Assembly (NCBI GenBank): GCA_019217005.1
Contig: JAHBNG010000068.1
Location: forward strand, 11,808-75,807
Origin: Chloroflexi bacterium TSY
GTDB lineage: Bacteria > Chloroflexota > Anaerolineae > Caldilineales > Caldilineaceae
Direction: 5' to 3'
Length of the DNA: 64,000 bases
Shown: positions 54,581-63,326 of the stretch, piece after piece
How the letters are laid out: each line of letters starts with the position of its first letter
Position numbering within the stretch: position 1 is the first letter of the stretch
Translations under genes and position numbers: made by a program
Notes under the pieces: model-generated
What the model saw: the letters and a program-made list of their open reading frames with translations, nothing else
What the model was told of the DNA's origin: nothing
Databases searched by the model: none

Positions 54581-54832
54581 AGCACTTATGAAATGGCCGC
54601 AGGGAGGCAACGAGAAAAGATCTCTCCCTTTGGTCAATATGACAATATAGATCCGATTGTCGTCTATTGACTATATGAATATATATGATAGATCGATGAT
54701 GAACGCTGGAATGTGTGGAGGGTTCGTGATATGGCACAACATAAACGATTATTCCTATTCAGGCCTGCAAGGTTCAAATAGGTAATGCAACGTTCTGCCT
54801 ATGACTAATTTAGCAGTTACAAGGAGATTTGG

Positions 54833-54940
54833 ATGACGCGCCAATATATCAATACAATTGGCACTGTCATAACAACTATCTTACCAGAATCACAGAGACC
54901 AATCTGTTTATCCACTGAGCAGCACCACAAGAGCTTGTAA
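54833..54940 (+). CDS. 35-residue open reading frame with a good ribosome site
   Basis: AAGGAG lies six bases before ATG 54833. The product MTRQYINTIGTVITTILPES... is short, without a recognised family, and could be the truncated start of a lost gene or a small protein. The rest of the 54581-55799 gap shows only decayed sequence, including an imperfect inverted repeat (GCTCATCTATGAAAAGTGTG facing GCACACTTTCGTCTGATGAG, about 55271-55362) and a half copy of R1 at 55733-55750. Confidence 0.25.
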   Translation: MTRQYINTIGTVITTILPESQRPICLSTEQHHKSL

Positions 54941-55732
54941 AAGAATAACTGCGACATGTCATTCTCGCAGAATCGAAGGCTTGTCTTGAGCGAAGCCGAA
55001 GAAATCAATGTCGGAGTTGTTCTTTTTCAACTCCTAAAGTAACACTTTTTACTCTTCTTAAAGCTCTTAAAGCGTACTGTTATGCTGCTACGGAGTATAT
55101 ATTATTGATGCAACTATAAAGCTTCTATAGCCGTCCAGAAAATGTTCTCATAAAGATTCACGAGTTAAACTCTCACGCAAAGGATCCACTCTTTAGATTT
55201 TTTCTGATGGATACGTTGAGTCACCGTATCATCCAAACTCATATGTTTGAATCAAACCAATCAACTTGGCTCATCTATGAAAAGTGTGCAATTCGATCAC
55301 ATCAATTCGATTATATAGAGCCAGAAAGATAAGTGTTTTGCACACTTTCGTCTGATGAGCGATCAACCTTGTCTTGTGATTCGATCAAATCTATAATAAC
55401 CGCTACGTCCCACCACTGGACGCATGCGTTCAATCCAAATATATTTATGATGGCTCAACGAACAACGACATTCATTAGCGGTAAAATACTCAAATTGACA
55501 ATAGATGAACCGCTTCTAAATAAAAAATGATTGCTCATCTAAACCGAGTTCTAAATAAAAATTCTGCAAGCCGCTGGTTGTACCATGACAAAACTAAAGC
55601 GTTGCACAATTCCCTTTGATAAGCGAAAAAGATTGCGTTGCGCGACCATCGAAAAACAAGTATAACACAAAATCCCGCGAAAACGAAGTTGTTTCTTACG
55701 GCTTTTGCATTCTGTTTCACGCTGATCCGAAA

Positions 55733-55750
55733 AGCTCTGCAATTCGACAA
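55733..55750. repeat. R1 half copy
   Basis: GATCCGAAAAGCTCTGC matches the first 17 bases of R1 copy A, and GCTAGGTTCTGG 14 bases later recalls its right flank; the centre has been lost. It lies just before the XRE-TPR gene. Confidence 0.45.
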
Positions 55751-55799
55751 TTCGCTAGGTTCTGGTATTAGAGAGTGAAGTAAGCTGTAAAATGTACTT

Positions 55800-57791
55800 A
55801 TGTCTTCATTTGCTGATTTATTAACAACTTATACACAACGAACCGGAATCACCGACGCCGAATTAGCGCGCAGCATCGGTGTGAGACGACAGACGATTTT
55901 CCGCTGGAAAGAAGGATTGGTCGCTCGGCCACGCAACCGTGATGACGTTCTGCGTTGCGCCCGCAGGCTTCGTCTGACTGCAGATGAGCTAGACGAGTTA
56001 TTGATCGCCGCGGGATTTCAACCCGAGAGCAGCTTGGAACGACCTGTTCTGGATCAGGATTATGATCAAGTAGAGATCGATGAAAAGACTGATGGAAAAA
56101 AGAATGGAACGACGAATGATCAAGAAGATTTGCTCCAATCTCACCCAACAGAATCCAAATTCTCATCGACCGAGGAAGGATCGACTCTGGCCCAAGATGA
56201 ACGTGACAGGAATGGTGAGGACGTACGTATTGTAGCGACCAAAAGCTCTTCGCAAGATTCGCTTGAAGAAGAGAAGCTTCAGGGCAGACAACCACTCAGT
56301 CGCTCGCTTATCACCGTAGGTATACTCGTTGTCGCTATCTTAACGATCACGACCCTGTGGTTCCAATCGCGTCAAGAAACAGCAGCCCTGATTGAGACCC
56401 CTCCTTCTCCTACGACTCAACGTTCTCCAACGGCTACAACGATTCCCACAGCGACGTCGTTTCGCCGCGTTGCAGCCCCAGGTGAAGTTCTATTACTCAT
56501 TGCTCCTTTTGAAAATTATGCGAGCAATGTTGGTTTTAATCTAGCTGGACGTCTGCGTGAATCGATGGAAGAGCAGATTGCTGCTTCTGAGATGATCAGT
56601 ACAACAGTCCATAGATTGCAAGATGCAATCAGCAACTCAAATCAAGCTGCTGCCGAAGCTGCATCGCGGCGAGCAACCATGTTGATCTGGGGTCAATACG
56701 ACAGCGGACGTGTCCTGGTTAATTTCACGATTCCTGGTGCTCGACAAGAACGTTTGGAAAAAGAATTACCCTCGCCCGATGATCTACTTCCCACGATCAA
56801 TGAAAAGGTTCCGGAAGAAGTCAAAGTCTTAACCCTCTTTTTTTTCAGTAGCAGCAAAAGTCGGGTACAAAAAATGACCATAAGGGGTGAAATCCTAGAG
56901 CAGCCCTCTGTTTGCATGAAAAATTTGTACCCGACTTTTGCTGCTACTGTTTTTTTAGGATTACTCCATCAGAATGCAGGGAGAATCGAAGAGGCTCGGA
57001 AGGTTCTCGACCAAGCTGCCACACTTCAATCATCTGATGATTTGCGGAGTACACTCTATTTCTATCTTGGCAAAGTCTATTCTGTAGAGCCGACAATCGA
57101 TTATGCTCGAGCAATTCGCCACTACACGCGCTCTATAGAGTTGCGTTCACGCCATCAGAGTGCGAACCCAATTTACAACCGCGGCAATGTCTACTTGGAA
57201 CGATACCGACGGTTTGGGGAGCGGTCAGAGACCGCATTGAATGATTTAGCGGAAGCCATCAAAGACTATACTGAGACCCTTTCGATTAAACCACGTTATG
57301 TCAAAGCTTACATCAATCGCGGCATTGCCTATTATCTCCGTAATCAATCCGATGACGTTAACAAAGCCATGATCGACTTTGACAGGGCCATTGCCCTCGA
57401 ACCGGATGATCATAAACCCTACTACAACCGAGCTTTGGCCAAGATCCGTGCTGGGGAAGTAAACGGTTGGCAAGCCGATCTCGAGAAAACATTAGAAATT
57501 ACGCCAACGTTCGTCAGTGCTTACACCGCCTTCTGTTGGGGTCACACGCTCGACCAGCAGTTAGAACAAGCTCTACCCCATTGCAAAAAAGCGCTCGAGC
57601 TCAATCCATCATCGGGTGCCAACTACGATAGCTTGGGCATTGTCTATGCTCTTTCCGAAAAGCCAGAGGCCGCCATTGCGGAGTTTGAGAAATATCTCGC
57701 GTGGTTGAAGAAGCAACCGTCTAGCTACTATGAGCGCTACAATGGACCGACTGTTGAAGAGTGGATCGCTGCGCTAGAGGCGGGTGAATAA
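55800..57791 (+). CDS. XRE-type HTH, single transmembrane helix, TPR-repeat protein
   Basis: A 663-residue protein. Residues about 5-75 are an XRE-like helix-turn-helix (ELARSIGVRRQTIFRWKEGL). An acidic linker follows, then a transmembrane helix at about 165-188 (LITVGILVVAILTITTLWF), a Thr/Pro-rich stalk and an extracytoplasmic domain (VLLLIAPFENYASNVGFNLA). From about 400 come TPR repeats (YVKAYINRGIAYYLRNQ, HKPYYNRALAKIRAG). A cytoplasmic DNA-binding head tied to an external TPR domain suggests one-component transmembrane regulation. An inserted 26-bp palindrome adds about 37 residues (FFSSSKSRVQK...FAATVF) between the two external domains. Confidence 0.85.
   Translation: MSSFADLLTTYTQRTGITDAELARSIGVRRQTIFRWKEGLVARPRNRDDVLRCARRLRLTADELDELLIAAGFQPESSLERPVLDQDYDQVEIDEKTDGKKNGTTNDQEDLLQSHPTESKFSSTEEGSTLAQDERDRNGEDVRIVATKSSSQDSLEEEKLQGRQPLSRSLITVGILVVAILTITTLWFQSRQETAALIETPPSPTTQRSPTATTIPTATSFRRVAAPGEVLLLIAPFENYASNVGFNLAGRLRESMEEQIAASEMISTTVHRLQDAISNSNQAAAEAASRRATMLIWGQYDSGRVLVNFTIPGARQERLEKELPSPDDLLPTINEKVPEEVKVLTLFFFSSSKSRVQKMTIRGEILEQPSVCMKNLYPTFAATVFLGLLHQNAGRIEEARKVLDQAATLQSSDDLRSTLYFYLGKVYSVEPTIDYARAIRHYTRSIELRSRHQSANPIYNRGNVYLERYRRFGERSETALNDLAEAIKDYTETLSIKPRYVKAYINRGIAYYLRNQSDDVNKAMIDFDRAIALEPDDHKPYYNRALAKIRAGEVNGWQADLEKTLEITPTFVSAYTAFCWGHTLDQQLEQALPHCKKALELNPSSGANYDSLGIVYALSEKPEAAIAEFEKYLAWLKKQPSSYYERYNGPTVEEWIAALEAGE
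56846..56949 (+). repeat. 26-bp perfect inverted repeat inside the XRE-TPR coding sequence, followed by T7
   Basis: The left arm at 56846-56871 (beginning CAGTAGCAGCAAAAGTCGGG) pairs perfectly with 56924-56949 (ending TTTTGCTGCTACTG) around 52 bases. TTTTTTT follows immediately, and a T8 run precedes the left arm. The element keeps the reading frame open and looks like a palindromic insertion, but on the plus strand it is also shaped like an intrinsic terminator. Confidence 0.9.
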
Positions 57792-57919
57792 CCGATCACG
57801 CAAGAGGTGTTGGATGGATTGCGGTAAAGAGACGCTCTGCTTGTCTGTGGATTCGCCTTCTTCTTGAGAGGCCAGGCCGATTTTACACATTTTGCCGAAT
57901 ACCATGTAAAGAGACCGTC

Positions 57920-57961
57920 ATGAGGTTTTCGTGAGGTCCGATGAGGTTTTCGTGAGGTATT
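57920..57961. repeat. two tandem 21-bp units
   Basis: ATGAGGTTTTCGTGAGGTCC (plus one base) is repeated twice, followed by a partial ATTCGTGAG. The units are in the 914-bp gap 57792-58705, which shows no gene. The gap also holds two perfect 13-bp or near-perfect hairpins and an R3 repeat copy. Confidence 0.7.
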
Positions 57962-58261
57962 CGTGAGATCAAAACCCGTCATTTTGGTGTATTCTGTTCC
58001 TCGGATCATCTTCTATTTGATTTGGCCCATCTAAGAAAATTGGGCAGCTCTCTCTTTGCACCAGGAGCAAAATAGGGCAGCATACAATTTCAGCCGATGA
58101 GCGTGATTCATATTCGTTGAAGGCAATTTGTCCTCCATCAAAAGAATACCCCCTCGGCATCGCTACCACGTCACATACATGTTCTTTGATGAACAACAGT
58201 GCCTCTGTCAACGGGTTTGTACAGCATAACCGAACGAAGATCGAATAGATTCTGATCCTCG

Positions 58262-58298
58262 GACAGCGTGTTACTTGCTCGAGATGTAACACGCTGTC
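58262..58298 (+). terminator. 13-bp hairpin, terminator-like
   Basis: GACAGCGTGTTAC (58262-58274) pairs perfectly with GTAACACGCTGTC (58286-58298) around 11 bases and is followed by TTTC. It is about 470 bases after the XRE-TPR stop. A second hairpin, TGTGTAAATGGAG with CTCCATTTGCACA (58320-58332 and 58354-58366, one mismatch), follows. Confidence 0.5.
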
Positions 58299-58403
58299 TT
58301 TCGAGTGTGTACCACGATGTGTGTAAATGGAGCAGGCTCTCTAACTAAGCGATCTCCATTTGCACACTTGGGACGCTCTGCCCATCTTTCTGCATTCTCA
58401 GTC

Positions 58404-58527
58404 GATCGCAATCGTGTCATTCTCGGATAGAAACGTAGACTTGTTTCCTTGCAAAAATCAGGACAGGCTCTGTTCGGTTACAGGCGTCTCGCACCAGCGA
58501 AGCCGAAGGAATCCAACGATTGCGGTC
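58404..58527. repeat. R3 inverted repeat, second copy
   Basis: GATCGCAATCGT (58404-58415) faces ACGATTGCGGTC (58516-58527), one mismatch. The left arm and next bases (GTGTCATTCTCG) match the pyrD-leader copy at 31760, but the interior is longer. Confidence 0.65.
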
Positions 58528-58705
58528 CACTGATTCTTTGATATGTAGGCCACGCGAAGACGCCAGGTGTTGCTTATCCCTCGATAACAACACCGTTTGT
58601 CTTTGCAAAGCCACCTCGCTTTTCCATCCTTATCCCAGGCGCGTTCTGCAACATGTGTCAATATAGGTTGATTTGAGCACGCCATTCGTCCGTGCGCGTT
58701 TAAAT

Positions 58706-59219
58706 TGGCGGGCTACAGAACGGCACCTACTCTGTCCGCTTTACCGATCCCAATGATCGTTTGGCAACTCTCTATTATAACAACCAGATAATGCCTGCAT
58801 GGCGTACTGTCGTGACGATTTCCGATGGTCAAACCGTGACGAATGTGAATGCATCAATGGTAGAAGGCGGCATGATCAGTGGTCGAGTCACAAACCGAAG
58901 CGGAGAAAATCTTGCCGGAATTCGCGTTGCGACACTCATGCCGAACGTTTCCTCGCTAGATGTCAATCTCGATCTCCGAACGGATGAGGATGGAAACTAT
59001 CTGATCCGTGGACTCACGCCTGGCGTTTATAGCTTGCGATTTTCAGCCCCGGATTCTAGCTACATCACGGCCTTCTATAACGAGAGTGGAGATACCGACG
59101 TTGCCTCGGATGTCGTCGTGGTGGCGGGCGAAAGAACGCGCAACATCGATGTCGTGATGTGTAAGTGGAATGAACGTCGGACTCACTCGGTATATCTGCC
59201 ATTTTTTGTGCGGGACTAA
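58706..59219 (+). pseudogene. C-terminal fragment of a secreted protein with carboxypeptidase-regulatory-like domains
   Basis: The frame opens directly after a TAA with no start codon (GGLQNGTYSVRFTDPNDRLA). It contains a full carboxypeptidase-regulatory-like repeat: MVEGGMISGRVTNRSGENLA then DEDGNYLIRGLTPGVYSLRF. It ends HSVYLPFFVRD, a terminal motif often seen on extracellular proteins of filamentous Chloroflexota. The upstream repeats and signal peptide are missing, probably lost with the decayed region before it. A distant unannotated start (TTG 58761) cannot be excluded but would start in mid-domain. Confidence 0.7.
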
Positions 59220-59341
59220 CGATTGTTCGTTGGCGATTCATTCGCGGAGAAGGGATCGAGGTCACAGACAAAGCGAATACTTATCGCTATGCTACCTTGT
59301 TAAGCCAATCTGATTACCTCTGTGCTCCAACATGAAACACA

Positions 59342-60346
59342 ATGAAGTTCCATTCCGTTCCAATTGACCAAGCTGACGGCCATATTTTGGGCCACAACGT
59401 CCTATCCGAAAATGGACGGCGCGTCCTGCGCAAAGGCAAGACGCTTATCGCTGATGATATCCACCTGCTGCAAAATCATAACATCTTAGAAATCTATATA
59501 GCGGAGCTAGAGGCTGGTGATGTAGAGGGAAATGAGTCTGCTTGGCAGATAGCAAAAGCGGCTGCAGGTCAGGCACTATCACTTTCTCGTGCGTCAACTG
59601 GCCGCGTCAACATCTACGCGAATTGTGCAGGCCAACTCAGCGTCGATCACCAACGCCTGCTTGACCTCAACCTCGTGGAGGGTGTTGCTCTTGGAACACA
59701 GATTGACCGTTCCGTCGCGCAAGTGGATGAGAAGGTGGCAACCCTTAAAATTATTCCATTTGCGTTGCCACAGAGTATGGTTGAGGCTGCTCTAGAGATT
59801 TGCTTTCCAGAACCGATTCTCCAATTTGAACCGTTCCGTCCAACCCAAGCAGCTCTCATTTTATGGGGTGCAGCATCCTCGCTAGATTCATTGGTTAACT
59901 CTTATGGGACGACATTGCCACATCGTCTTATGGGACTCAATAGCACGCTCAGGTTTCCTCAATCGATCCCCAGAGATCAACATAATGATATCTCTCATGT
60001 CGCAAAGGCAATCGTTCATCAGGTGTCGACCAAACCGGATCTGCTGCTGTTGGCCGGAGATACAGCAATTATGGATGCAGACGACGTCCTGCCCCAGGCT
60101 GTACGCGCAATCGGTGGAGAGGTCGTTTGTGTTGGTTCGGCAGCTGATCCAGGAAATCTTTTTATGCTAGCCTATATCGATGCCCTGCCAGTTGTTGGTT
60201 TACCTAGTTGTGCCCGAAGTCCAAAACTCAATGTGATCGATCTAATCCTGCCGCGTCTTGTGCGCGGCGAACGACTATCCAAACGAGATGTAGCCATGCT
60301 TGGCTATGGTGGTCTTCTTAATTCAACTGGCAAGCGAATCTGGTAA
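59342..60346 (+). CDS. molybdopterin-binding-domain protein (MoeA/MogA-related)
   Basis: A 334-residue soluble protein starting MKFHSVPIDQADGHILGHNV, which resembles the N-terminus of molybdenum-cofactor-related proteins that include a short swivelling domain (GRRVLRKGKTLIADDIHLLQ). The C-terminal half has a MoCF-like fold: PDLLLLAGDTAIMDADDVLP, then VVGLPSCARSPKLNVIDLIL and LPRLVRGERL. The loop that would be GGTS in MogA is here AGDTAIMD, so the catalytic function is uncertain. Related proteins lie with molybdoenzyme or MobA-like genes; none is nearby here. Expected role: binding or handling the molybdopterin cofactor. Confidence 0.7.
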   Translation: MKFHSVPIDQADGHILGHNVLSENGRRVLRKGKTLIADDIHLLQNHNILEIYIAELEAGDVEGNESAWQIAKAAAGQALSLSRASTGRVNIYANCAGQLSVDHQRLLDLNLVEGVALGTQIDRSVAQVDEKVATLKIIPFALPQSMVEAALEICFPEPILQFEPFRPTQAALILWGAASSLDSLVNSYGTTLPHRLMGLNSTLRFPQSIPRDQHNDISHVAKAIVHQVSTKPDLLLLAGDTAIMDADDVLPQAVRAIGGEVVCVGSAADPGNLFMLAYIDALPVVGLPSCARSPKLNVIDLILPRLVRGERLSKRDVAMLGYGGLLNSTGKRIW

Positions 60347-60353
60347 GATCGAC

Positions 60354-60512
60354 AGTGTGTCCCAAAGTATGAAAATGGAGTAAGTGCTCTGACTAAGTGC
60401 TTATCCGAAAAGTTCTGTGACGATCTATTCTCGTTCGAGAAACTGATCGGACTCACAACCACTTTTCGGATAGGTTCTAAGCAATCTTTGTTTATACACT
60501 TTGGGACACACT
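60354..60512. repeat. inverted repeat enclosing R1 copy C
   Basis: AGTGTGTCCCAAAGTAT (60354-60370) faces ATACACTTTGGGACACACT (60494-60512), imperfect by two inserted bases. R1 copy C lies between the arms, so one palindrome is nested in another just after the molybdopterin-binding gene. Confidence 0.7.
60402..60472. repeat. R1 palindromic repeat, copy C (71-bp core)
   Basis: Core TATCCGAAAAG to CTTTTCGGATA, same orientation and length as copy A. The interior differs at about a dozen positions, so the family has diverged but keeps its length and termini. Confidence 0.88.
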
Positions 60513-60742
60513 CGTAAGAAATCGTATCTGATATCCCCATAAAACCTAAGGAAATTCGTCAAACCGCATTGATCCGCGTCCAGATTTGGACATTGGAGAG
60601 GTGGCAGCAAGGAAACAGCACCTTTACGGTTTGCTTAAATCACCCACAAGGCTTGATAATTCCCTATAAACTCCAACATACCATCCCTTTTTGTCTTACT
60701 CTATGAGCTTTTGTACGTTGAGCAGGAAAAAGATCCACGAAG

Positions 60743-60789
60743 TTCGCGAAAGACACGAAGATTTGTCCCCTCTTCGTGTCTTTCGTGAA
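60743..60789. repeat. AAAGACACGAAGA hairpin
   Basis: TTCGCGAAAGACACGAAGA pairs with TCTTCGTGTCTTTCGTGAA (60771-60789) with one mismatch around nine bases. It lies in the 804-bp gap 60347-61150, which otherwise shows no gene; CGAAAGACACGAAG repeats of this kind are scattered in many genomes. Confidence 0.75.
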
Positions 60790-61150
60790 TTCCTGTTGGG
60801 TTCTGGTTCGTCTAGGTCAAGGAATATACGATTTTTCTAGTTATAGCTGAATACTTAAGAAAATGTTAACGAAGGAAAGTTGCTAACCCTAACGATTATT
60901 AAGCAAGAGAGTAATTCCTCCTACAAAGCTTCGTGTATTCATAATCGGCACTCTATCGAAAAACATTGTTTGACTTTACACCTTACTCTGTTTGAATCCG
61001 CCTATGTGATCAACCAACTTGGTATAACAGCGATGATTTTCTTGGCCAAGACACACGATTTGCGATAGAGAATGTACAGGGAAATAAACTTACGATCTTG
61101 TTTGTTCATTTTTCTCGAATCCGACTGAAATCACATTCATTGAGAACAGT

Positions 61151-62615
61151 ATGATTGAAAATCAAGCTGCTGTACTGACGCACAAGCCGAGCCCAAAATT
61201 CGAAGGATATCGCGCCCCCTTTGTAGAACGACGGTTGCTTTTGATTACCATAGATGGCTTACTGATTCTCTTTGCGATCTGGTTGGCCTTTGTTTGGTGG
61301 GGCAGAGTGCAAAGTGGTGTTTTTGAATTTGTGAACTATCAAATGCGCAATCGTTGGTTCTGGTATCCGATTCTCTTTAGCGGCTGGTGGATATTGGCAT
61401 GGCTCAATGATCTATACGATATCCCATCATCATATGACAAAACGCTCAATATTGTCCGACTTGCATTGGTTTCTCTTTTTGGTTTATTGATCTACCTTGC
61501 TGCATTCTTTATCATGCCCGAGACGCTCCCGCGCATTTTCTTTCTAACATTTTTACTATTATCCACTGGAGCACTGATTCTGTGGCGGATAATGTACGTT
61601 AGCCTTTCCCAAATTCTGCCCGTCTATCATCGCATATTAATTGTTGGTCGCGGGGAACGGGCGCAGACAATTACAAACGCACTGGACGAGGCGGGGGGGG
61701 GTGAACTACCGAGTCATTGGCTATATAGAAGACAATCTGGACGAAATCGGCAGAGAGAATGACGAACGGTTGCCAGAAATGCCCATTGTTGGACACAAAG
61801 AAACTTTATCTGAGTTGGCGTTGAAACAGCGTGTGCATGAGGTCATTGTTGCCACAGAGCAGCAATTGAATAACGAACTCTTTCAACAATTGCTCGACTG
61901 TCAAGCCAATGGTGTCATCGTCTCTTGGATGCCCGATCTCTATGAAAAAATTTATCGTCGTATTCCAATTCAGCACGTTGACCCCACATGGGTCTTGCAA
62001 GCCATGCAAGGACAACCAGTCTTCAGTAGACTTCAACTTGCTCTCAAGAGACTACTTGATATTGTGATAGTGATCACTGCCCTACCAACTGTGATACTTT
62101 TAGTTCCAATGATTGCTTTGGCAATTCGTCTGGATTCATACGGTCCGATCTTTTTTCGACAAACTCGATGCGGGCGAGCGGGAAAAACCTTTACCATGTA
62201 TAAATTTCGCACAATGCGCGTTGATGCAGAAGAAGATGGCGAACCCCGTTGGGCAGATGAAAATGATGACCGGATTACAAAAGTGGGGCGATGGTTACGC
62301 CGTACGCGTTTGGATGAGCTCCCTCAAGTCTTTAATATTCTTCATGGCGAAATGAGTCTCGTCGGCCCCCGACCGGAACGACCTGAGTTTGTCGCTCAAC
62401 TAGTCTCCCAACTTCCATACTACCGGACAAGGCACATGGTCAAACCAGGGCTTACGGGCTGGGCACAGGTTCATTATGATTATGGCAACAGCATTCAAGA
62501 TGCACTTGTCAAATTGCAGTATGATTTCTACTATGTACGTTACTGGTCTATTCTACTTGACATATATACTATTTTTCGCACAATTGGTGTTGTCTTTCAA
62601 TTACGCGGAACATAG
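61151..62615 (+). pseudogene. polyprenyl glycosylphosphotransferase, frameshifted at a G9 run
   Basis: The N-terminal part (61151-61700) has an N-terminal hydrophobic region with about four helices and a CoA-binding-like Rossmann start (ILIVGRGERAQTITNALDEA). The C-terminal part has the bacterial sugar-transferase domain: RLLDIVIVITALPTVILLVP, KFRTMRVDAEEDGEPRWADE, RLDELPQVFNILHGEMSLVG, PRPERPEF and GLTGWAQVHYDYG. G9 at 61693-61701 joins them wrongly; eight G gives exactly 488 codons. The enzyme transfers a sugar-1-phosphate to undecaprenyl phosphate, the first step of exopolysaccharide assembly. The G run could also allow phase variation. Confidence 0.9.
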
Positions 62616-62621
62616 CCCTAT

Positions 62622-63091
62622 ATGATGGACACGCACCATATTGACGTCTCAATTGTTATACCGATTTACAATGAAGCCGAGAGCTTACATCTCCTCTATG
62701 AACGCTTGTGCCTCCTTTTAGATCGTTGGGAGAGGTCATGCGAAGTTTTTTTTGTTGATGATGGAAGCCGCGACGGCAGTGTAGAAATTTTGCGCGAGCT
62801 ATATACTATGCAACACGTCCTATTCAAATCTTTGGTCTTCTTGGGTTGACAACATTAACAACTGGTTCGATCCTTGGTGCATATCTGACAACGATCCGAC
62901 TCTTTTTTAACCAGGCCATTGGTAACCGGCCGCTTGTCATATTGGCCGCGCTGTTAATCATGATAGGTGTTCAGCTCATCATCATGGGGTTGCTGGGTGA
63001 AGCCATGGTCCGCACATATCATGAAACGCAAGGCAAGCCAATCTATGCTGTCCGCCAGACTTTGGGTGTCATAACGGGCGAAAATTCATAA
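62622..63091 (+). pseudogene. family 2 glycosyltransferase with a large internal deletion and a frameshift
   Basis: The start is a typical DPM1/GtrB-like GT2: VSIVIPIYNEAESLHLLYER then CEVFFVDDGSRDGSVEILRE. It then jumps directly to the C-terminal membrane part (TGSILGAYLTTIRLFFNQA, PLVILAALLIMIGVQLIIMG, LLGEAMVRTYHETQGKPIYA). The central ~150 residues, including the second acidic motif and the catalytic region, are gone, and the frame also shifts at about 62846. It follows the glycosylphosphotransferase by six bases, so the two were once an exopolysaccharide operon. Confidence 0.88.
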
Positions 63092-63326
63092 TCAGTAGAT
63101 AAACATGCGGTGAGCCAACACAACAGGGGATGAAAAATGTGTTAAAGTGTGGTGGCAGCCGCCGAACAGAAATCGGGAAAGGTCCGTGGTCAAGTAAAGA
63201 ACGCTCAGTAGCTAGATTGGTGTACACCGACGCACCACGGGATGTGGACGTTCCTCGGGACGAAACACGCAGGGCAGACTGTGCTCACAATCGGGTACAC
63301 ATAAGCGGCTGTGAAAGGAAAGGAAG
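63092..63326 (+). other. IS110 5' non-coding end; possible bridge-RNA region
   Basis: The 235 bases before the IS110-type transposase are free of plausible genes but rich in pairing: CCGTGGT (63184-63190) with ACCACGG (63234-63240), and the palindrome GGTGTACACC at about 63219. In IS110-group elements the left non-coding end is transcribed into a structured RNA that guides target choice. This is the expected place for it, but no promoter or guide loop was identified. Confidence 0.4.

Noticed and set aside
57920..57970. Possible CRISPR repeat
   Set aside because: Only two adjacent 21-bp units with no spacers and no cas genes.
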